In this document: piece after piece, positions 7,483 to 17,238 of the stretch | Layout: every line of letters begins with the position of its first letter | How positions within the stretch are numbered: the stretch's first letter is position 1 | DNA from: Anaerofustis stercorihominis | Lineage (GTDB): Bacteria > Bacillota > Clostridia > Eubacteriales > Anaerofustaceae | Length of the DNA: 64,000 bases | Direction: 5' to 3' | NCBI RefSeq assembly: GCF_024623185.1 | Contig: NZ_JANJZK010000007.1 | Location: 57,554-121,553 of the forward strand | The notes under the pieces: generated by a model | Told to the model about the DNA's origin: nothing | Seen by the model: only the letters and a program-made list of their open reading frames with translations | The model's database searches: none | Made by a program: the position numbers and the translations under genes

Positions 7483-8742
7483 ATGGCAACCGGTGTTATT
7501 ATGCCCAGACAGGGGCAGTCAGTCGAAAGCTGTATCATCACAAAATGGAACGTGAAAAAAGGTGACAGCGTAAATGAAGGAGATGTTTTATTTGAATATG
7601 AAACGGATAAAGCTGCCTTTGAAGAAGAAGCTAAAGTGAGCGGTACGGTTTTGGAAATTTTAGCTGAAGAGGGGGACGACGTACCTTGTCTAGACACAGT
7701 ATGTGTGATCGGAAATGAAGGAGAGGACATCAGTGAATTTTTAAGTGCTTCATCGGGAAGTGAAGAGGAAAACGAAGCGAATGAAGAAGTTAAGGAAGAA
7801 AAAGAAGAAGTAGCTTTAGTATCTACCGGCAGGGGAGATGAAGAAAAAATTTCTCCGAGAGCAAAGATGATGGCGGAAGAAAAAAATCTTGATTTGTCTA
7901 AAGCAGTACCTACAGGACCTGACGGCAGGATAATAGAACGAGATGTTTTAACTCTCGCTAAAAACGGATTTAAGATAGTAAAAGGTGAAGATAAAAAAGA
8001 GGTTTGTGACGCCGTCGATGTAAACGTTGCAAATAATGCAGAAATTGCTGAATATGAAGATATCAAACATTCCAACGTAAGAAAAGTTATCGCAAAATCA
8101 ATGCATGCTTCGCTTACAAGTATGGCTCAGCTTACTTTCAACAGGTCCTTTGACGCAACGGCTATGATGTCTTACAGGAAGTCATTAAAGAAAAGCAGTG
8201 AAGCGATGGGGCTTGTGAATATAACTATCAACGATATCATAATGTATGCAGTTTCTAGGACTTTACTCGATCATAAGAGTTTCAACGCCCATTATGATGA
8301 TGAAAAATTAAGAGTGTTTAATGATGTAAATTTAGGTATGGCTGTGGATACACCTAGGGGACTTCTCGTTCCGACTATATTTGGTGCAAACAATATGTCA
8401 TTAAACGAGATATCTATAAGAGCCAAAGAACTCGGTTCTATGGCAGGAGAAGGAAAGATAAGTCCCGATTTGCTTACGGGAGCAAGCTTTACGGTAAGTA
8501 ATCTCGGTTCGTTCGGTATAGAAAGTTTTACACCTATAGTAAATCCTCCGCAAACGGGTATACTCGGTGTATGCGGACTTACTGATAAGGTAAAAGTGGT
8601 GGATGGAAATATCGTTGCTTATAAATCCATGAACTTATCACTTACTTGTGACCACAGAGCCGTTGACGGAGCGGATGCTGCAAGGTTACTCAAAGACTTA
8701 TGCGAAAACTTGGAAAACTTTAGTGCATTACTTGCAAAATAG
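7483..8742 (+). CDS. Dihydrolipoamide acyltransferase (E2) of a 2-oxoacid dehydrogenase complex
   Basis: 419 residues. A single N-terminal lipoyl domain carries the lipoylated lysine in YETDKAAF (Lys43). An acidic linker (about 90-120) is followed by the peripheral subunit-binding domain (about 123-157, ISPRAKMMAEE...TGPDGRIIERDV) and the catalytic domain with DHRAVDG (His391). E2 moves the acyl group from E1 to CoA. It is the first gene of an E2-E3-E1 operon, with GAGGAGG before the ATG and a strong promoter about 240 bases upstream. Pyruvate or acetoin are the likely substrates; the sequence alone does not decide. Confidence 0.9.
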   Translation: MATGVIMPRQGQSVESCIITKWNVKKGDSVNEGDVLFEYETDKAAFEEEAKVSGTVLEILAEEGDDVPCLDTVCVIGNEGEDISEFLSASSGSEEENEANEEVKEEKEEVALVSTGRGDEEKISPRAKMMAEEKNLDLSKAVPTGPDGRIIERDVLTLAKNGFKIVKGEDKKEVCDAVDVNVANNAEIAEYEDIKHSNVRKVIAKSMHASLTSMAQLTFNRSFDATAMMSYRKSLKKSSEAMGLVNITINDIIMYAVSRTLLDHKSFNAHYDDEKLRVFNDVNLGMAVDTPRGLLVPTIFGANNMSLNEISIRAKELGSMAGEGKISPDLLTGASFTVSNLGSFGIESFTPIVNPPQTGILGVCGLTDKVKVVDGNIVAYKSMNLSLTCDHRAVDGADAARLLKDLCENLENFSALLAK

Positions 8743-8756
8743 GAGGAAATATTTTT

Positions 8757-10118
8757 ATGTATGATGTAATCGTTATTGGTGCAGGTCCGGGCGGATACCT
8801 CGCTGCCGAAAGAGCGGCTGAGGGCGGAAAGAAAACTCTTTTGATAGAAAAGGAACATATCGGCGGGGTATGTCTAAACGAAGGATGTATACCCACAAAG
8901 ACCTTATTATATTCAGCCAAGCTATATGACGGAGCTCTTCACGGGGAAAAGTACGGAGTCAAAGCTGAGAAGATAAGTATAGACCACGAAGCAGTGGTTA
9001 AAAGAAAAGATAAAGTGATAAAGACTTTGGTCGGTGGAGTATCAGCGGCTCTTAAATCCAAAAAAGTAGAAGTAGTAATGGGAAGTGCCGTAATAAAAGG
9101 CAAAAAGGACGGCAAAGTACAAGTCGAAGTAAACGGAGAAATAAAGGAAAGTACATATCTTATAATCGCCAGCGGTTCGGACAGTGTAAAACCTCCTATA
9201 CCGGGAGTGGCAGAAGGGCTTGAAAGCGGATTTGTACTTACCAATAAGGAAGTTTTGAAGCTTGAAGTTCCTCCTAAAGAATTCGTAGTGATAGGCGGAG
9301 GAGTTATAGGTCTTGAAATGGCAAGTTATTTCAACAGTATCGGAAGTAAAGTAACCGTAGTTGAAATGCTCGATAAAATTGCGGGACCGATCGATTCTAA
9401 AGTTTCTGAAATCTTAAAGAAAGAATACGAAAAAAAAGGTATTACATTTAATTTAAGTTCAAGAGTGATTAAGCTTGATAAAGAATACGTATATTTTGAA
9501 AAAGACGGAAAAGAAGAAAAAGTAAAGGCGGATAAAGTACTTCTTTCAATAGGAAGAAGAGCAAATACCGCAGGTCTCGGACTTGAAAGTTTAAATATAT
9601 ATATAGAACGCGGATGTATAAAAGTAGACGAAAAACAGGAAACGAATGTGGCAAACGTTTATGCAGTGGGTGACTGTGTAGGCGGGATAATGCTTGCTCA
9701 TACGGCTTACAGAGAAGCTGAAGTGGCGGTAAACAATATCCTCGGCAAAAAGGACAGGATGAAGTATAACGCAGTGCCGAGCGTAATATATACAAATCCC
9801 GAAATAGCCTCTGTGGGAGAGAGCGAAGAAAGCGCAAAAGAAAAAGGAATGGATGTAATTGTAAAAGAACTTCCTATGCAGTATTCGGGAAGATACGTTG
9901 CGGAAAACGAAGGCGGCAGCGGTATAATAAAAATCGTTGTGGATAAAAAATGGAATACTTTGGTAGGCGTACATATGATAGCAAATTATGCAAGCGAACT
10001 CATACTCGGCGCTGTGACTATGGTAGAAAGCCAGATGAGTATAGATGAAATCAAGAAGATAATATTCCCTCATCCAAGCGTAGGCGAAATTATAAGAGAA
10101 GCGATATTTACTTTATAA
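8757..10118 (+). CDS. lpdA: Dihydrolipoyl dehydrogenase (E3)
   Basis: 453 residues. The FAD-binding motif GAGPGGYLAA is at the N-terminus, the redox disulfide is in CLNEGCIPTK (Cys39 and Cys44), the NAD-binding motif GGGVIGLEMA is near the middle, the second FAD motif is VYAVGDC, and the C-terminal dimerisation domain ends with HPSVGEIIREAIF, which carries the catalytic His. There is no fused lipoyl domain. It reoxidises dihydrolipoamide of E2 using NAD+. The gene lies 14 bases after E2 with an AGGAGG ribosome site. Confidence 0.93.
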   Translation: MYDVIVIGAGPGGYLAAERAAEGGKKTLLIEKEHIGGVCLNEGCIPTKTLLYSAKLYDGALHGEKYGVKAEKISIDHEAVVKRKDKVIKTLVGGVSAALKSKKVEVVMGSAVIKGKKDGKVQVEVNGEIKESTYLIIASGSDSVKPPIPGVAEGLESGFVLTNKEVLKLEVPPKEFVVIGGGVIGLEMASYFNSIGSKVTVVEMLDKIAGPIDSKVSEILKKEYEKKGITFNLSSRVIKLDKEYVYFEKDGKEEKVKADKVLLSIGRRANTAGLGLESLNIYIERGCIKVDEKQETNVANVYAVGDCVGGIMLAHTAYREAEVAVNNILGKKDRMKYNAVPSVIYTNPEIASVGESEESAKEKGMDVIVKELPMQYSGRYVAENEGGSGIIKIVVDKKWNTLVGVHMIANYASELILGAVTMVESQMSIDEIKKIIFPHPSVGEIIREAIFTL

Positions 10119-10130
10119 GGAGAGTTAAAA

Positions 10131-12593
10131 ATGACTAAAAGCATATTTGTAGACCCTAATGAAATGAGAAAAAAGGGCGAAATAAAGTTTGAAAATATAA
10201 AAGTTAACGAGTATCAAAAGAAAGTTAAAGATGTTACAGATGAATTCTCTAAAGATGATTTTAAGAGGATTTACAGAGATATGTGGTACATAAGAGAGTT
10301 TGAAACGATGCTCAATCTGATAAAGACCACGAACAGCTACGAAGGTATGGAATATAATAACCCGGGACCGGCGCATCTTGCAATAGGGCAGGAAGCGGCT
10401 TATGTAGGTCAGGCTTACGACCTTACAATAGACGATTTTTCTTTCGGTTCTCACCGTGCCCACGGAGAAGTTTTGGCTAAAGGTCTTTCCGCAATAGAAA
10501 AATTAAGCGATGAAGAACTTATTAAAATCATGGAAGAATTCGATGAAGGAAAGATATATAAGATAATAAAAGAAAATACGGATACTGATGACGTAAAAGA
10601 AATAGCAAGAGACTTTTATCTCTATGGTTTCCTTGCTGAAATATTTGCAAAAGAAACGGGATTTTCAAAAGGTCTAGGCGGTTCGATGCATGCTTACTTC
10701 CTGCCTTTCGGACTTTATCCCAACAATGCCATAGTAGGAGGTTCCGCTCCTATAGCAACGGGTGCGGCACTATTTAAAAGAGCCAACAAGAAAAAAGGTA
10801 TAGTAATTTCCAACTGCGGAGACGGAGCAATCGGCTGCGGTCCCGTATATGAATCAATGAACTTTGCGAGTATGGACCAGCTAAGAGGACTTTGGGAAGA
10901 GGGATATAACGGCGGACTTCCTATAATATACAATGTATTCAACAACAGCTACGGAATGGGTGGACAAACAAAAGGCGAAACCATGGCTTACGATATGGTG
11001 GCAAGACTTGGTGCGGGAGTGACTCCTAACCAAATGCACGCGGAAAGAGTAGACGGATACAATCCTCTTGCGGTAATAGACGCATACAGAAGAAAGAGAA
11101 AGATAGTGGAAGACGGCGAAGGTCCCGTTCTGCTTGAAGTGATTACATACAGGTTTACCGGACATTCTCCTTCAGACGCTTCTACATACAGGACAAAAGA
11201 AGAAGTTGCCGCTTGGGAAGCTCAGGATTCAATAATCGATTTCGGAAATCAAATGATTGAAGCAGGTATATGCGACGAAAAAGATTTAAAAGATATCGAA
11301 CTAAAAGTAAGAGAAGATATCAAAAAAGCCGTTAAACTTTCCATAGACCCTGAAATCTCTCCTAGAATGGATTTGGATAATCATCCAGAACTTATGGAAA
11401 ACATCATGTTCAGTGATGAAAAAATAGTAAACAGAGATGAAAGCAGGACTCCAGAGATAAACCTTGAAGATAATCCGAGAGTAAATGCCATATCAAGAAA
11501 AGTAAGGTCTGCTTATGATAAAGACGGAAAAGCAGTGTCCAAGAATAAGACATTCCAAATCAGAGACGGCTTATTTGAGGCTATACTGGAAGGATATAAA
11601 AATGACTCTACGTTAATAGCGTACGGCGAAGAATGTCGTGACTGGGGCGGAGCCTTCGCCGTATACAGAGGTCTTACGGAAGCACTTCCTTATCACAGAC
11701 TATTTAACTCTCCTATTTCTGAAGCAGCCATAGCAGGTACCGCAGTAGGATATGCAATGGCGGGCGGAAGAGTCATAGCTGAACTTATGTATGCCGATTT
11801 CATCGGAAGATGCGGAGATGAAGTATTCAATCAAATGGCTAAATGGCACGCAATGAGTGCGGGAGTACTTAAGATACCCGTAATACTAAGACTTCCTGTG
11901 GGCAACAAATACGGTGCGCAGCATTCTCAGGACTGGAGCGGACTTTGTACACATATACCGGGACTTAAAGTAGTTTATCCTAATACTCCTTACGACGCAA
12001 AAGGTCTTATGAATTCTGCCCTAAGAGGAACCGACCCTGTAATATTCGTTGAAAGCCAAAAGATGTACGATAAAGGCGAAGAATTTGAAGCGGAAGTTCC
12101 CGAAGGGTATTACGAAGTGGAATTCGGTGAACCGAGCATAAAGAGAAAAGGAACCGATGTAACGATACTTACGATAGGACCTACATTATATACCGCAATA
12201 GAAGCTGCGGATAAACTCAGCGAATATGGTATAAGTGCGGAAGTAATCGACGCAAGGAGCCTTGTTCCTTTCAATTATGAAGTTGTTATTGAATCTGTTA
12301 AGAAAACCGGCAAGATAATCCTCGCATCGGATGCGGTAACCAGAGGTTCACATCTTCAGGATATGGCAAGTAACATAACAAGACTTGCATTCGATTATTT
12401 GGACGGACCTCCTGTAGTAGTGGGAGCTAAAAACTGGATAACACCTGCACATGAACTTGACCATACATTCTTCCCTCAGCCTGAGTGGATAGTAGACGCA
12501 TTTCATGAAAATATAATGCCAATACCCGGATATTCACCATCTCATAACTTCACTGATACAGAACTTATCAGAGAAAGCAAACTAGGCGTATAA
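10131..12593 (+). CDS. Thiamine-diphosphate-dependent 2-oxoacid dehydrogenase E1, alpha and beta fused
   Basis: 820 residues in one chain. The first half is E1-alpha-like: PGPAHLAIGQEA, FGSHRAHGE, and the ThDP motif NCGDGAIGCGP...FNNSYGMG. A linker near residues 420-470 leads to the E1-beta-like half: LIAYGEECRDWGGAF, SPISEAAIAGTAVGYAMAG and the C-terminal transketolase domain ending PAHELDHTFFP. E1 decarboxylates the 2-oxoacid and reductively acylates the E2 lipoyl group. In most Firmicutes alpha and beta are separate genes, so the fusion is notable. It is the last gene of the operon; pyruvate or acetoin are candidate substrates. Confidence 0.9.
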   Translation: MTKSIFVDPNEMRKKGEIKFENIKVNEYQKKVKDVTDEFSKDDFKRIYRDMWYIREFETMLNLIKTTNSYEGMEYNNPGPAHLAIGQEAAYVGQAYDLTIDDFSFGSHRAHGEVLAKGLSAIEKLSDEELIKIMEEFDEGKIYKIIKENTDTDDVKEIARDFYLYGFLAEIFAKETGFSKGLGGSMHAYFLPFGLYPNNAIVGGSAPIATGAALFKRANKKKGIVISNCGDGAIGCGPVYESMNFASMDQLRGLWEEGYNGGLPIIYNVFNNSYGMGGQTKGETMAYDMVARLGAGVTPNQMHAERVDGYNPLAVIDAYRRKRKIVEDGEGPVLLEVITYRFTGHSPSDASTYRTKEEVAAWEAQDSIIDFGNQMIEAGICDEKDLKDIELKVREDIKKAVKLSIDPEISPRMDLDNHPELMENIMFSDEKIVNRDESRTPEINLEDNPRVNAISRKVRSAYDKDGKAVSKNKTFQIRDGLFEAILEGYKNDSTLIAYGEECRDWGGAFAVYRGLTEALPYHRLFNSPISEAAIAGTAVGYAMAGGRVIAELMYADFIGRCGDEVFNQMAKWHAMSAGVLKIPVILRLPVGNKYGAQHSQDWSGLCTHIPGLKVVYPNTPYDAKGLMNSALRGTDPVIFVESQKMYDKGEEFEAEVPEGYYEVEFGEPSIKRKGTDVTILTIGPTLYTAIEAADKLSEYGISAEVIDARSLVPFNYEVVIESVKKTGKIILASDAVTRGSHLQDMASNITRLAFDYLDGPPVVVGAKNWITPAHELDHTFFPQPEWIVDAFHENIMPIPGYSPSHNFTDTELIRESKLGV

Positions 12594-12611
12594 TACTGAA
12601 TAATTTTATTT

Positions 12612-12641
12612 ATCCCTTCCTTTATAATATGAGGAGGGGAT
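12612..12641. terminator. Hairpin downstream of the E1 gene
   Basis: A 9-bp stem (TCCCTTCCT with AGGAGGGGA, one G-U pair) around an AT-rich loop. There is no clear T tract after it, so it may be a weak terminator or a 3' stabiliser of the operon mRNA. Confidence 0.4.
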
Positions 12642-12647
12642 GTTCAT

Positions 12648-12697
12648 ATTTCGGGGCACTACGCCTGCTAACGCAGATTCCGCGCCCCTTACTTCTC
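12648..12697. repeat. Dispersed structured repeat, copy A
   Basis: About 50 bases with only about three differences from 40818-40868. The fold is conserved: GGGG/CCCC, CGC/GCG and CTGC/GCAG stems nested around a TAAC loop. Both copies lie just after a hairpin at the end of an operon. Confidence 0.7.
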
Positions 12698-12855
12698 TTT
12701 TAACATCGAATTTATATTTTATTCTTTATTTTACATAAAATTAAAAACCTAAAAACATTGAAAAAAATTGTGATTTATTGTAAAATTTAGCGTATTTCTT
12801 TTATTATAAAACACACTATGTGACACATGTTATATTAAAATTTATTTAAGAGAAA

Positions 12856-12884
12856 TTGTCTGATTTATAACAGGATTTTATAGT
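12856..12884 (+). promoter_or_regulatory. Putative SigA promoter of the purine operon
   Basis: TTGTCT (12856-12861) and TATAGT (12879-12884) are 17 bases apart. The leader to the purL ATG would be about 110 bases. The match is moderate in a very AT-rich background. Confidence 0.4.
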
Positions 12885-13000
12885 TTTTTATATAAAAAAG
12901 TATAAAAAGACTAATTACTTTTTATAAAAATGTGGTATTATTAAATAATACATAAAAAGTTATAAAATTTTTAATATTATTACATGATTTGGAGTAAAAG

Positions 13001-16000
13001 ATGATAAAAAGAGTATTTATAGGTAAAAAAGATGGATTTGACACTTCAGGTGCAAATTTGCTGTCAGACTTAAAAGTAAATCTTAATATATCGGGTTTAG
13101 TCAAACTCAGTATATTCAATCGTTATGACTTACTTGCGGACAGTGAGGAACATTTTGATAACCTTGTTAAAAATGTTCTAAGCGAAGTAAATGTAGATGA
13201 TGTATTTATTGATGAACTACCTAGTTTTGACGGAGCTAAGATTTTCGGTGTTGAATATCTTCCCGGACAGTACGATCAAAGGGCAGATTCTGCAGAACAA
13301 TGTGCAAATCTTATAATGTCCAATAAAGATTTAAAAATCAAAAATGCAAGGATATATGTACTTGAGGGAGATATAACGGATAAAGACTTAGATGAAATAA
13401 AGAATTATCTTATAAATCCAGTTGATTCAAGGGAAGTTGACGTAAACAGTAAGATAGATTTAAGCGAAGAAGAAGTAGAAGTTAAAAAGACTCCGATAAT
13501 AGAAGGATTTACAGACGGAGATGAAGATTATTTAAATAACCTTTTGAATGAAATGGGTCTTGCCATGGATATAAATGACCTAAAACTCATTCAGGAATAC
13601 TTCAAAAACGACGAAAAGAGAAATCCGACTTTGACGGAAATCAGAGTTCTTGATACATACTGGTCGGATCACTGCCGACATACTACTTTCTCAACTCATT
13701 TAAATGATATTCAAATCGAAGAAGGCGGAGTAAACGATGAAATAAGATCGGTTTATGATGAATACTTATCCCTTAGAGATAAATTATATGCGGGAAAAAA
13801 CAAGCCTGTTACGCTAATGGATATGGCTGTGATAGGTACAAAAGAAATAAAGGACAGAGGACTTGTTCCCGACCTTGAAGAAAGCGACGAAATCAACGCA
13901 TGCAGTATTAGAGCCAAAGTTGATGTTGACGGTAAAGACGAAAAATATCTAATCATGTTCAAGAACGAAACACATAATCACCCTACGGAAATAGAGCCTT
14001 TCGGGGGTGCCGCAACTTGTCTCGGCGGCGCTATCAGAGACCCGCTTTCCGGAAGAGCTTATGTTTACCAGTCTATGAGAGTAACGGGAAGTGCGGATCC
14101 TACCGTTCCTTACGATAAAACATTAAAGGGTAAACTTTCTCAAAGAAAGATAACTACAGGGGCATGCCACGGTTTTTCTTCTTACGGAAACCAAATAGGA
14201 CTTCAAACAGGGCAGGTCAAAGAATATTATCATCCGAATTATGTAGCAAAGAGAATGGAAGTCGGGGCTGTTATAGCTGCGGCTAAAGAAGAAAACGTAA
14301 AAAGACTTACTTCCGACCCGGGAGACGTTATAATCCTCGTTGGAGGAAGAACGGGACGAGACGGTATCGGCGGCGCCAGCGGTTCATCAAAAGAGCACAC
14401 CGAGAAATCAGTACTTACTGCCGGAAGTGAAGTTCAAAAGGGTAATCCTATAGAAGAAAGAAAACTTCAAAGACTGTTTAGGACAGATGAAGTTGCGAAG
14501 ATGATAAAAAAATGTAACGACTTCGGAGCAGGCGGCGTAAGTGTTGCAGTAGGAGAGCTTGCAGACAGTTTGAATATAAATCTCGACAGTGTTCTTAAAA
14601 AATATGACGGACTGGACGCTACGGAAATCGCAATAAGCGAGTCTCAGGAAAGAATGGCTGTCGTAATCGCAAAAGAAGATAAAGATAAATTTATCGAAGC
14701 CGCTAAAAAGGAAAACCTTGAAGCGGTACAGGTCGCTACGGTTACGGACGACGGAAATATCGTAATGACAAAAGACGGCGAAGAAGTACTTAAAATCAAG
14801 AGAAGCTTTGTGGATACTAACGGAGCAAGCAAGAATGCTTCGATAAAAGTTGGAAAAACTTCCGATGAAATAACTTCTTTAGCTGATAAAAACAAATCTC
14901 ATAAAGAAAACTTTATAAACATACTCACAAATCACAATGCTTGTTCTCAAAAGGGTCTTGTCGAATATTTTGACAACACTATCGGGGCAAACAATGTTTT
15001 GATGCCTTACGGCGGTAAATATATGTTAAGCGAAGTGGACGGAATGGTTTCAAAAGTTCCTCTTGAAAAGGGCGATACCACTACGGCTACGGTTATGACC
15101 AACGGTTTCGACCCTGAGCTTTTAAGTGAAAATCCATATATAGGTGCGGTTTATGCGGTGCTTTCTTCAGTATCGAAAGCTGTAAGCATTGGTGCCGATT
15201 ATAAGAAACTCAGACTTTCATTCCAGGAATATTTTGAAAGACTAAGAAAAGACCCAACAAGATGGGCTAAACCTTTCATAGCACTTCTCGGTGCTTTAAA
15301 AGTTCAGCTTGAACTTAATACTCCCGCAATAGGCGGGAAAGACAGTATGTCGGGTTCATTCGAAGATATAGATGTCCCTCCTACACTTATTTCATTTGCG
15401 GTCGGTGTCGTGGATGCAAATAAAGTCGTAAGCAGTGACTTTAAAAATGCAGGTAATAATGTATATGTAATAAAAATAGATAAAACCGAAAACAATACTC
15501 CAAACTACGACAGCGTAAGAAGTGCTTTTGATTTGGTTCATAAGTTGATCGAAGAAGGAAAAGTAAAATCAAGTAAATCCATTACCGTAGGCGGAGTCGC
15601 AGAAGCGGTATCAAAAATGTGCTTCGGTAATAAAATAGGTTTTGAATTCACAGATAGTGATTATGATATTTATGCTAAAAACTACGGTGACATAATAATC
15701 GAAACAAGCGAAAAATTAAGTGACAAGAATGCTGTTTTACTGGGTAAAACAATAGAAGAAAGAATTATCAGGGTAGGAAATGAAGAATTAGACCTTGATA
15801 ACTTGATAGAAAAATGGGAAAATCCTCTAACCGGTGTATTCCCAATCGACAGCGGTGTTGAAACAGAAGCTAAAGAAATCAAATATACAAAGGGAAGCAT
15901 AATCACAAGAAAGACGAGTATTGCTTCTCCGAAAGTCCTCGTTCCCGTATTCCCGGGTAACAACTGCGAATATGATACGGCAAAAGCTTTTAATGAAGCA

Positions 16001-16723
16001 GGGGCTGAAAGCGATATATTCGTATTTAAAAATAAAACTCAAAATGATATCGAAGATTCCGTAAAAGAACTTGAAAGAAGAATAAAAAGCTCACAAATGA
16101 TAGCTCTTCCGGGAGGTTTCTCTGCGGGAGACGAGCCCGACGGTTCGGCTAAATTCATTGTAAGCGTATTTAAAAACGAGAGAATAAAAGACGCTGTCAT
16201 GGATCTTCTTAAAAAACGTGACGGTTTGATGCTCGGTATTTGCAACGGCTTCCAAGCACTTATAAAGACGGGTCTTGTTCCTTACGGAGAAATAAGGGAT
16301 TTGGACGAAACCAGTCCTACGCTTACATTTAATTTAACAAACAGACATATTGCGAATATATCTTATATAAAAGTTGCTTCAAACTTATCGCCTTGGTTCA
16401 AAAACGTAAAGGTAGGAGATACTTTCATAAATCCTATCTCACACGGAGAAGGAAGGTTTGTATGTAACGATGAAGTGCTCTCTTCACTTATAGAAAACGG
16501 ACAGGTCGCAACTCAGTACGTAGATGCAGACGGAAACTTATCCTCTTCTCCTAGAGTAAACCAAAACGGAAGTGTATGCGCCATAGAGGGTATAACATCT
16601 CCTGACGGAAGGATCTTGGGTAAAATGGGACATAGTGAAAGAAAAGGCACAAACCTATATAAGAATATCTATGGTGAAATGGAACAAAATATATTCCTTA
16701 GCGGTGTTGAATATTTTAAATAA
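13001..16723 (+). CDS. purL: Phosphoribosylformylglycinamidine synthase, single-chain (PurL with GATase domain)
   Basis: 1240 residues, the long single-chain form that replaces PurS, PurQ and small PurL. A PurS-like N-terminal domain is followed by the linker with TYWSDHCRHTTF. Next come the ATP-binding FGAM synthase halves (NETHNHPTEIEPFGGAATCLGG; GGKDSMSGSFED), then a C-terminal glutaminase with the nucleophile in GICNGFQAL and the His in SHGEGRF. It converts FGAR to FGAM with glutamine and ATP, the fourth step of purine synthesis. It is the first gene of an eight-gene pur operon, with TGGAG before the ATG. Confidence 0.95.
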   Translation: MIKRVFIGKKDGFDTSGANLLSDLKVNLNISGLVKLSIFNRYDLLADSEEHFDNLVKNVLSEVNVDDVFIDELPSFDGAKIFGVEYLPGQYDQRADSAEQCANLIMSNKDLKIKNARIYVLEGDITDKDLDEIKNYLINPVDSREVDVNSKIDLSEEEVEVKKTPIIEGFTDGDEDYLNNLLNEMGLAMDINDLKLIQEYFKNDEKRNPTLTEIRVLDTYWSDHCRHTTFSTHLNDIQIEEGGVNDEIRSVYDEYLSLRDKLYAGKNKPVTLMDMAVIGTKEIKDRGLVPDLEESDEINACSIRAKVDVDGKDEKYLIMFKNETHNHPTEIEPFGGAATCLGGAIRDPLSGRAYVYQSMRVTGSADPTVPYDKTLKGKLSQRKITTGACHGFSSYGNQIGLQTGQVKEYYHPNYVAKRMEVGAVIAAAKEENVKRLTSDPGDVIILVGGRTGRDGIGGASGSSKEHTEKSVLTAGSEVQKGNPIEERKLQRLFRTDEVAKMIKKCNDFGAGGVSVAVGELADSLNINLDSVLKKYDGLDATEIAISESQERMAVVIAKEDKDKFIEAAKKENLEAVQVATVTDDGNIVMTKDGEEVLKIKRSFVDTNGASKNASIKVGKTSDEITSLADKNKSHKENFINILTNHNACSQKGLVEYFDNTIGANNVLMPYGGKYMLSEVDGMVSKVPLEKGDTTTATVMTNGFDPELLSENPYIGAVYAVLSSVSKAVSIGADYKKLRLSFQEYFERLRKDPTRWAKPFIALLGALKVQLELNTPAIGGKDSMSGSFEDIDVPPTLISFAVGVVDANKVVSSDFKNAGNNVYVIKIDKTENNTPNYDSVRSAFDLVHKLIEEGKVKSSKSITVGGVAEAVSKMCFGNKIGFEFTDSDYDIYAKNYGDIIIETSEKLSDKNAVLLGKTIEERIIRVGNEELDLDNLIEKWENPLTGVFPIDSGVETEAKEIKYTKGSIITRKTSIASPKVLVPVFPGNNCEYDTAKAFNEAGAESDIFVFKNKTQNDIEDSVKELERRIKSSQMIALPGGFSAGDEPDGSAKFIVSVFKNERIKDAVMDLLKKRDGLMLGICNGFQALIKTGLVPYGEIRDLDETSPTLTFNLTNRHIANISYIKVASNLSPWFKNVKVGDTFINPISHGEGRFVCNDEVLSSLIENGQVATQYVDADGNLSSSPRVNQNGSVCAIEGITSPDGRILGKMGHSERKGTNLYKNIYGEMEQNIFLSGVEYFK

Positions 16724-16735
16724 AAGGAGAGAAAA

Positions 16736-17224
16736 ATGGGTAAAGTAGCAGTTATAATGGGAAGCGACTCCGATTTAGGAGTTGTTGAAAAAGGTTTAAA
16801 AGTATTAAAGGATTTCGGTGTTGAATATGAAGCGAGAGTGATCTCCGCACACAGGACTCCGAAGCAGGCGGAAGACTTTGCGAGAAATGCAAAGGAAAAC
16901 GGATTTGATGTTATCATTGCGGCGGCAGGTAAAGCTGCTCATTTAGGCGGAGTTTTGGCGGCTATGACTACTCTTCCCGTTATCGGTATACCGATAAAGA
17001 CATCTTTGATGGGCGGTATGGATTCGCTTCTCAGCATAGTTCAAATGCCTAAAGGTATACCCGTTGCAACGGTAGCGGTTGACGGTGCGGAAAATGCGGC
17101 TCTTTTAGCTATTCAAATGATTGCCCTAAAAGATAAAGACTTGGAAAAGAAGCTTGAAGAATATAAAGTAACAATGGAAAAAGAAGTTGTTGAAAAAGAT
17201 AGAAAGTTACAAGAAAGAATTTAA
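16736..17224 (+). CDS. purE: N5-carboxyaminoimidazole ribonucleotide mutase, class I PurE
   Basis: 162 residues. The phosphate-binding GSDSDLG, the catalytic SAHRTP and the [15 protein letters not shown] segments are class I PurE features. Class I PurE isomerises N5-CAIR to CAIR and usually needs PurK to make N5-CAIR. No purK is present in this operon or window, so it must be elsewhere or the enzyme must use another carbon route. It lies 12 bases after purL with AAAGGAGAG. Confidence 0.93.
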   Translation: MGKVAVIMGSDSDLGVVEKGLKVLKDFGVEYEARVISAHRTPKQAEDFARNAKENGFDVIIAAAGKAAHLGGVLAAMTTLPVIGIPIKTSLMGGMDSLLSIVQMPKGIPVATVAVDGAENAALLAIQMIALKDKDLEKKLEEYKVTMEKEVVEKDRKLQERI

Positions 17225-17238
17225 GGAGAGTATTTAAA

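Larger units (their letters stand above)
12594..13000. other. Intergenic region with hairpin, dispersed repeat copy A and purL promoter
   Basis: 407 bases without a gene. It contains a hairpin at 12612-12641, repeat copy A at 12648-12697, very AT-rich DNA, and a likely purL promoter at 12856-12884. I looked for a purine riboswitch pattern before purL and did not see one. Confidence 0.6.

Noticed and set aside
7407..8075. Minus-strand frame of 222 codons over the E2 leader and gene start
   Set aside because: Serine/phenylalanine-rich low-complexity translation opposite a clear E2 lipoyl domain; no ribosome site. It is an antisense shadow.
12700..13000. Possible purine riboswitch before purL
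   Set aside because: The conserved aptamer core could not be found; the region is AT-rich with only a weak promoter.
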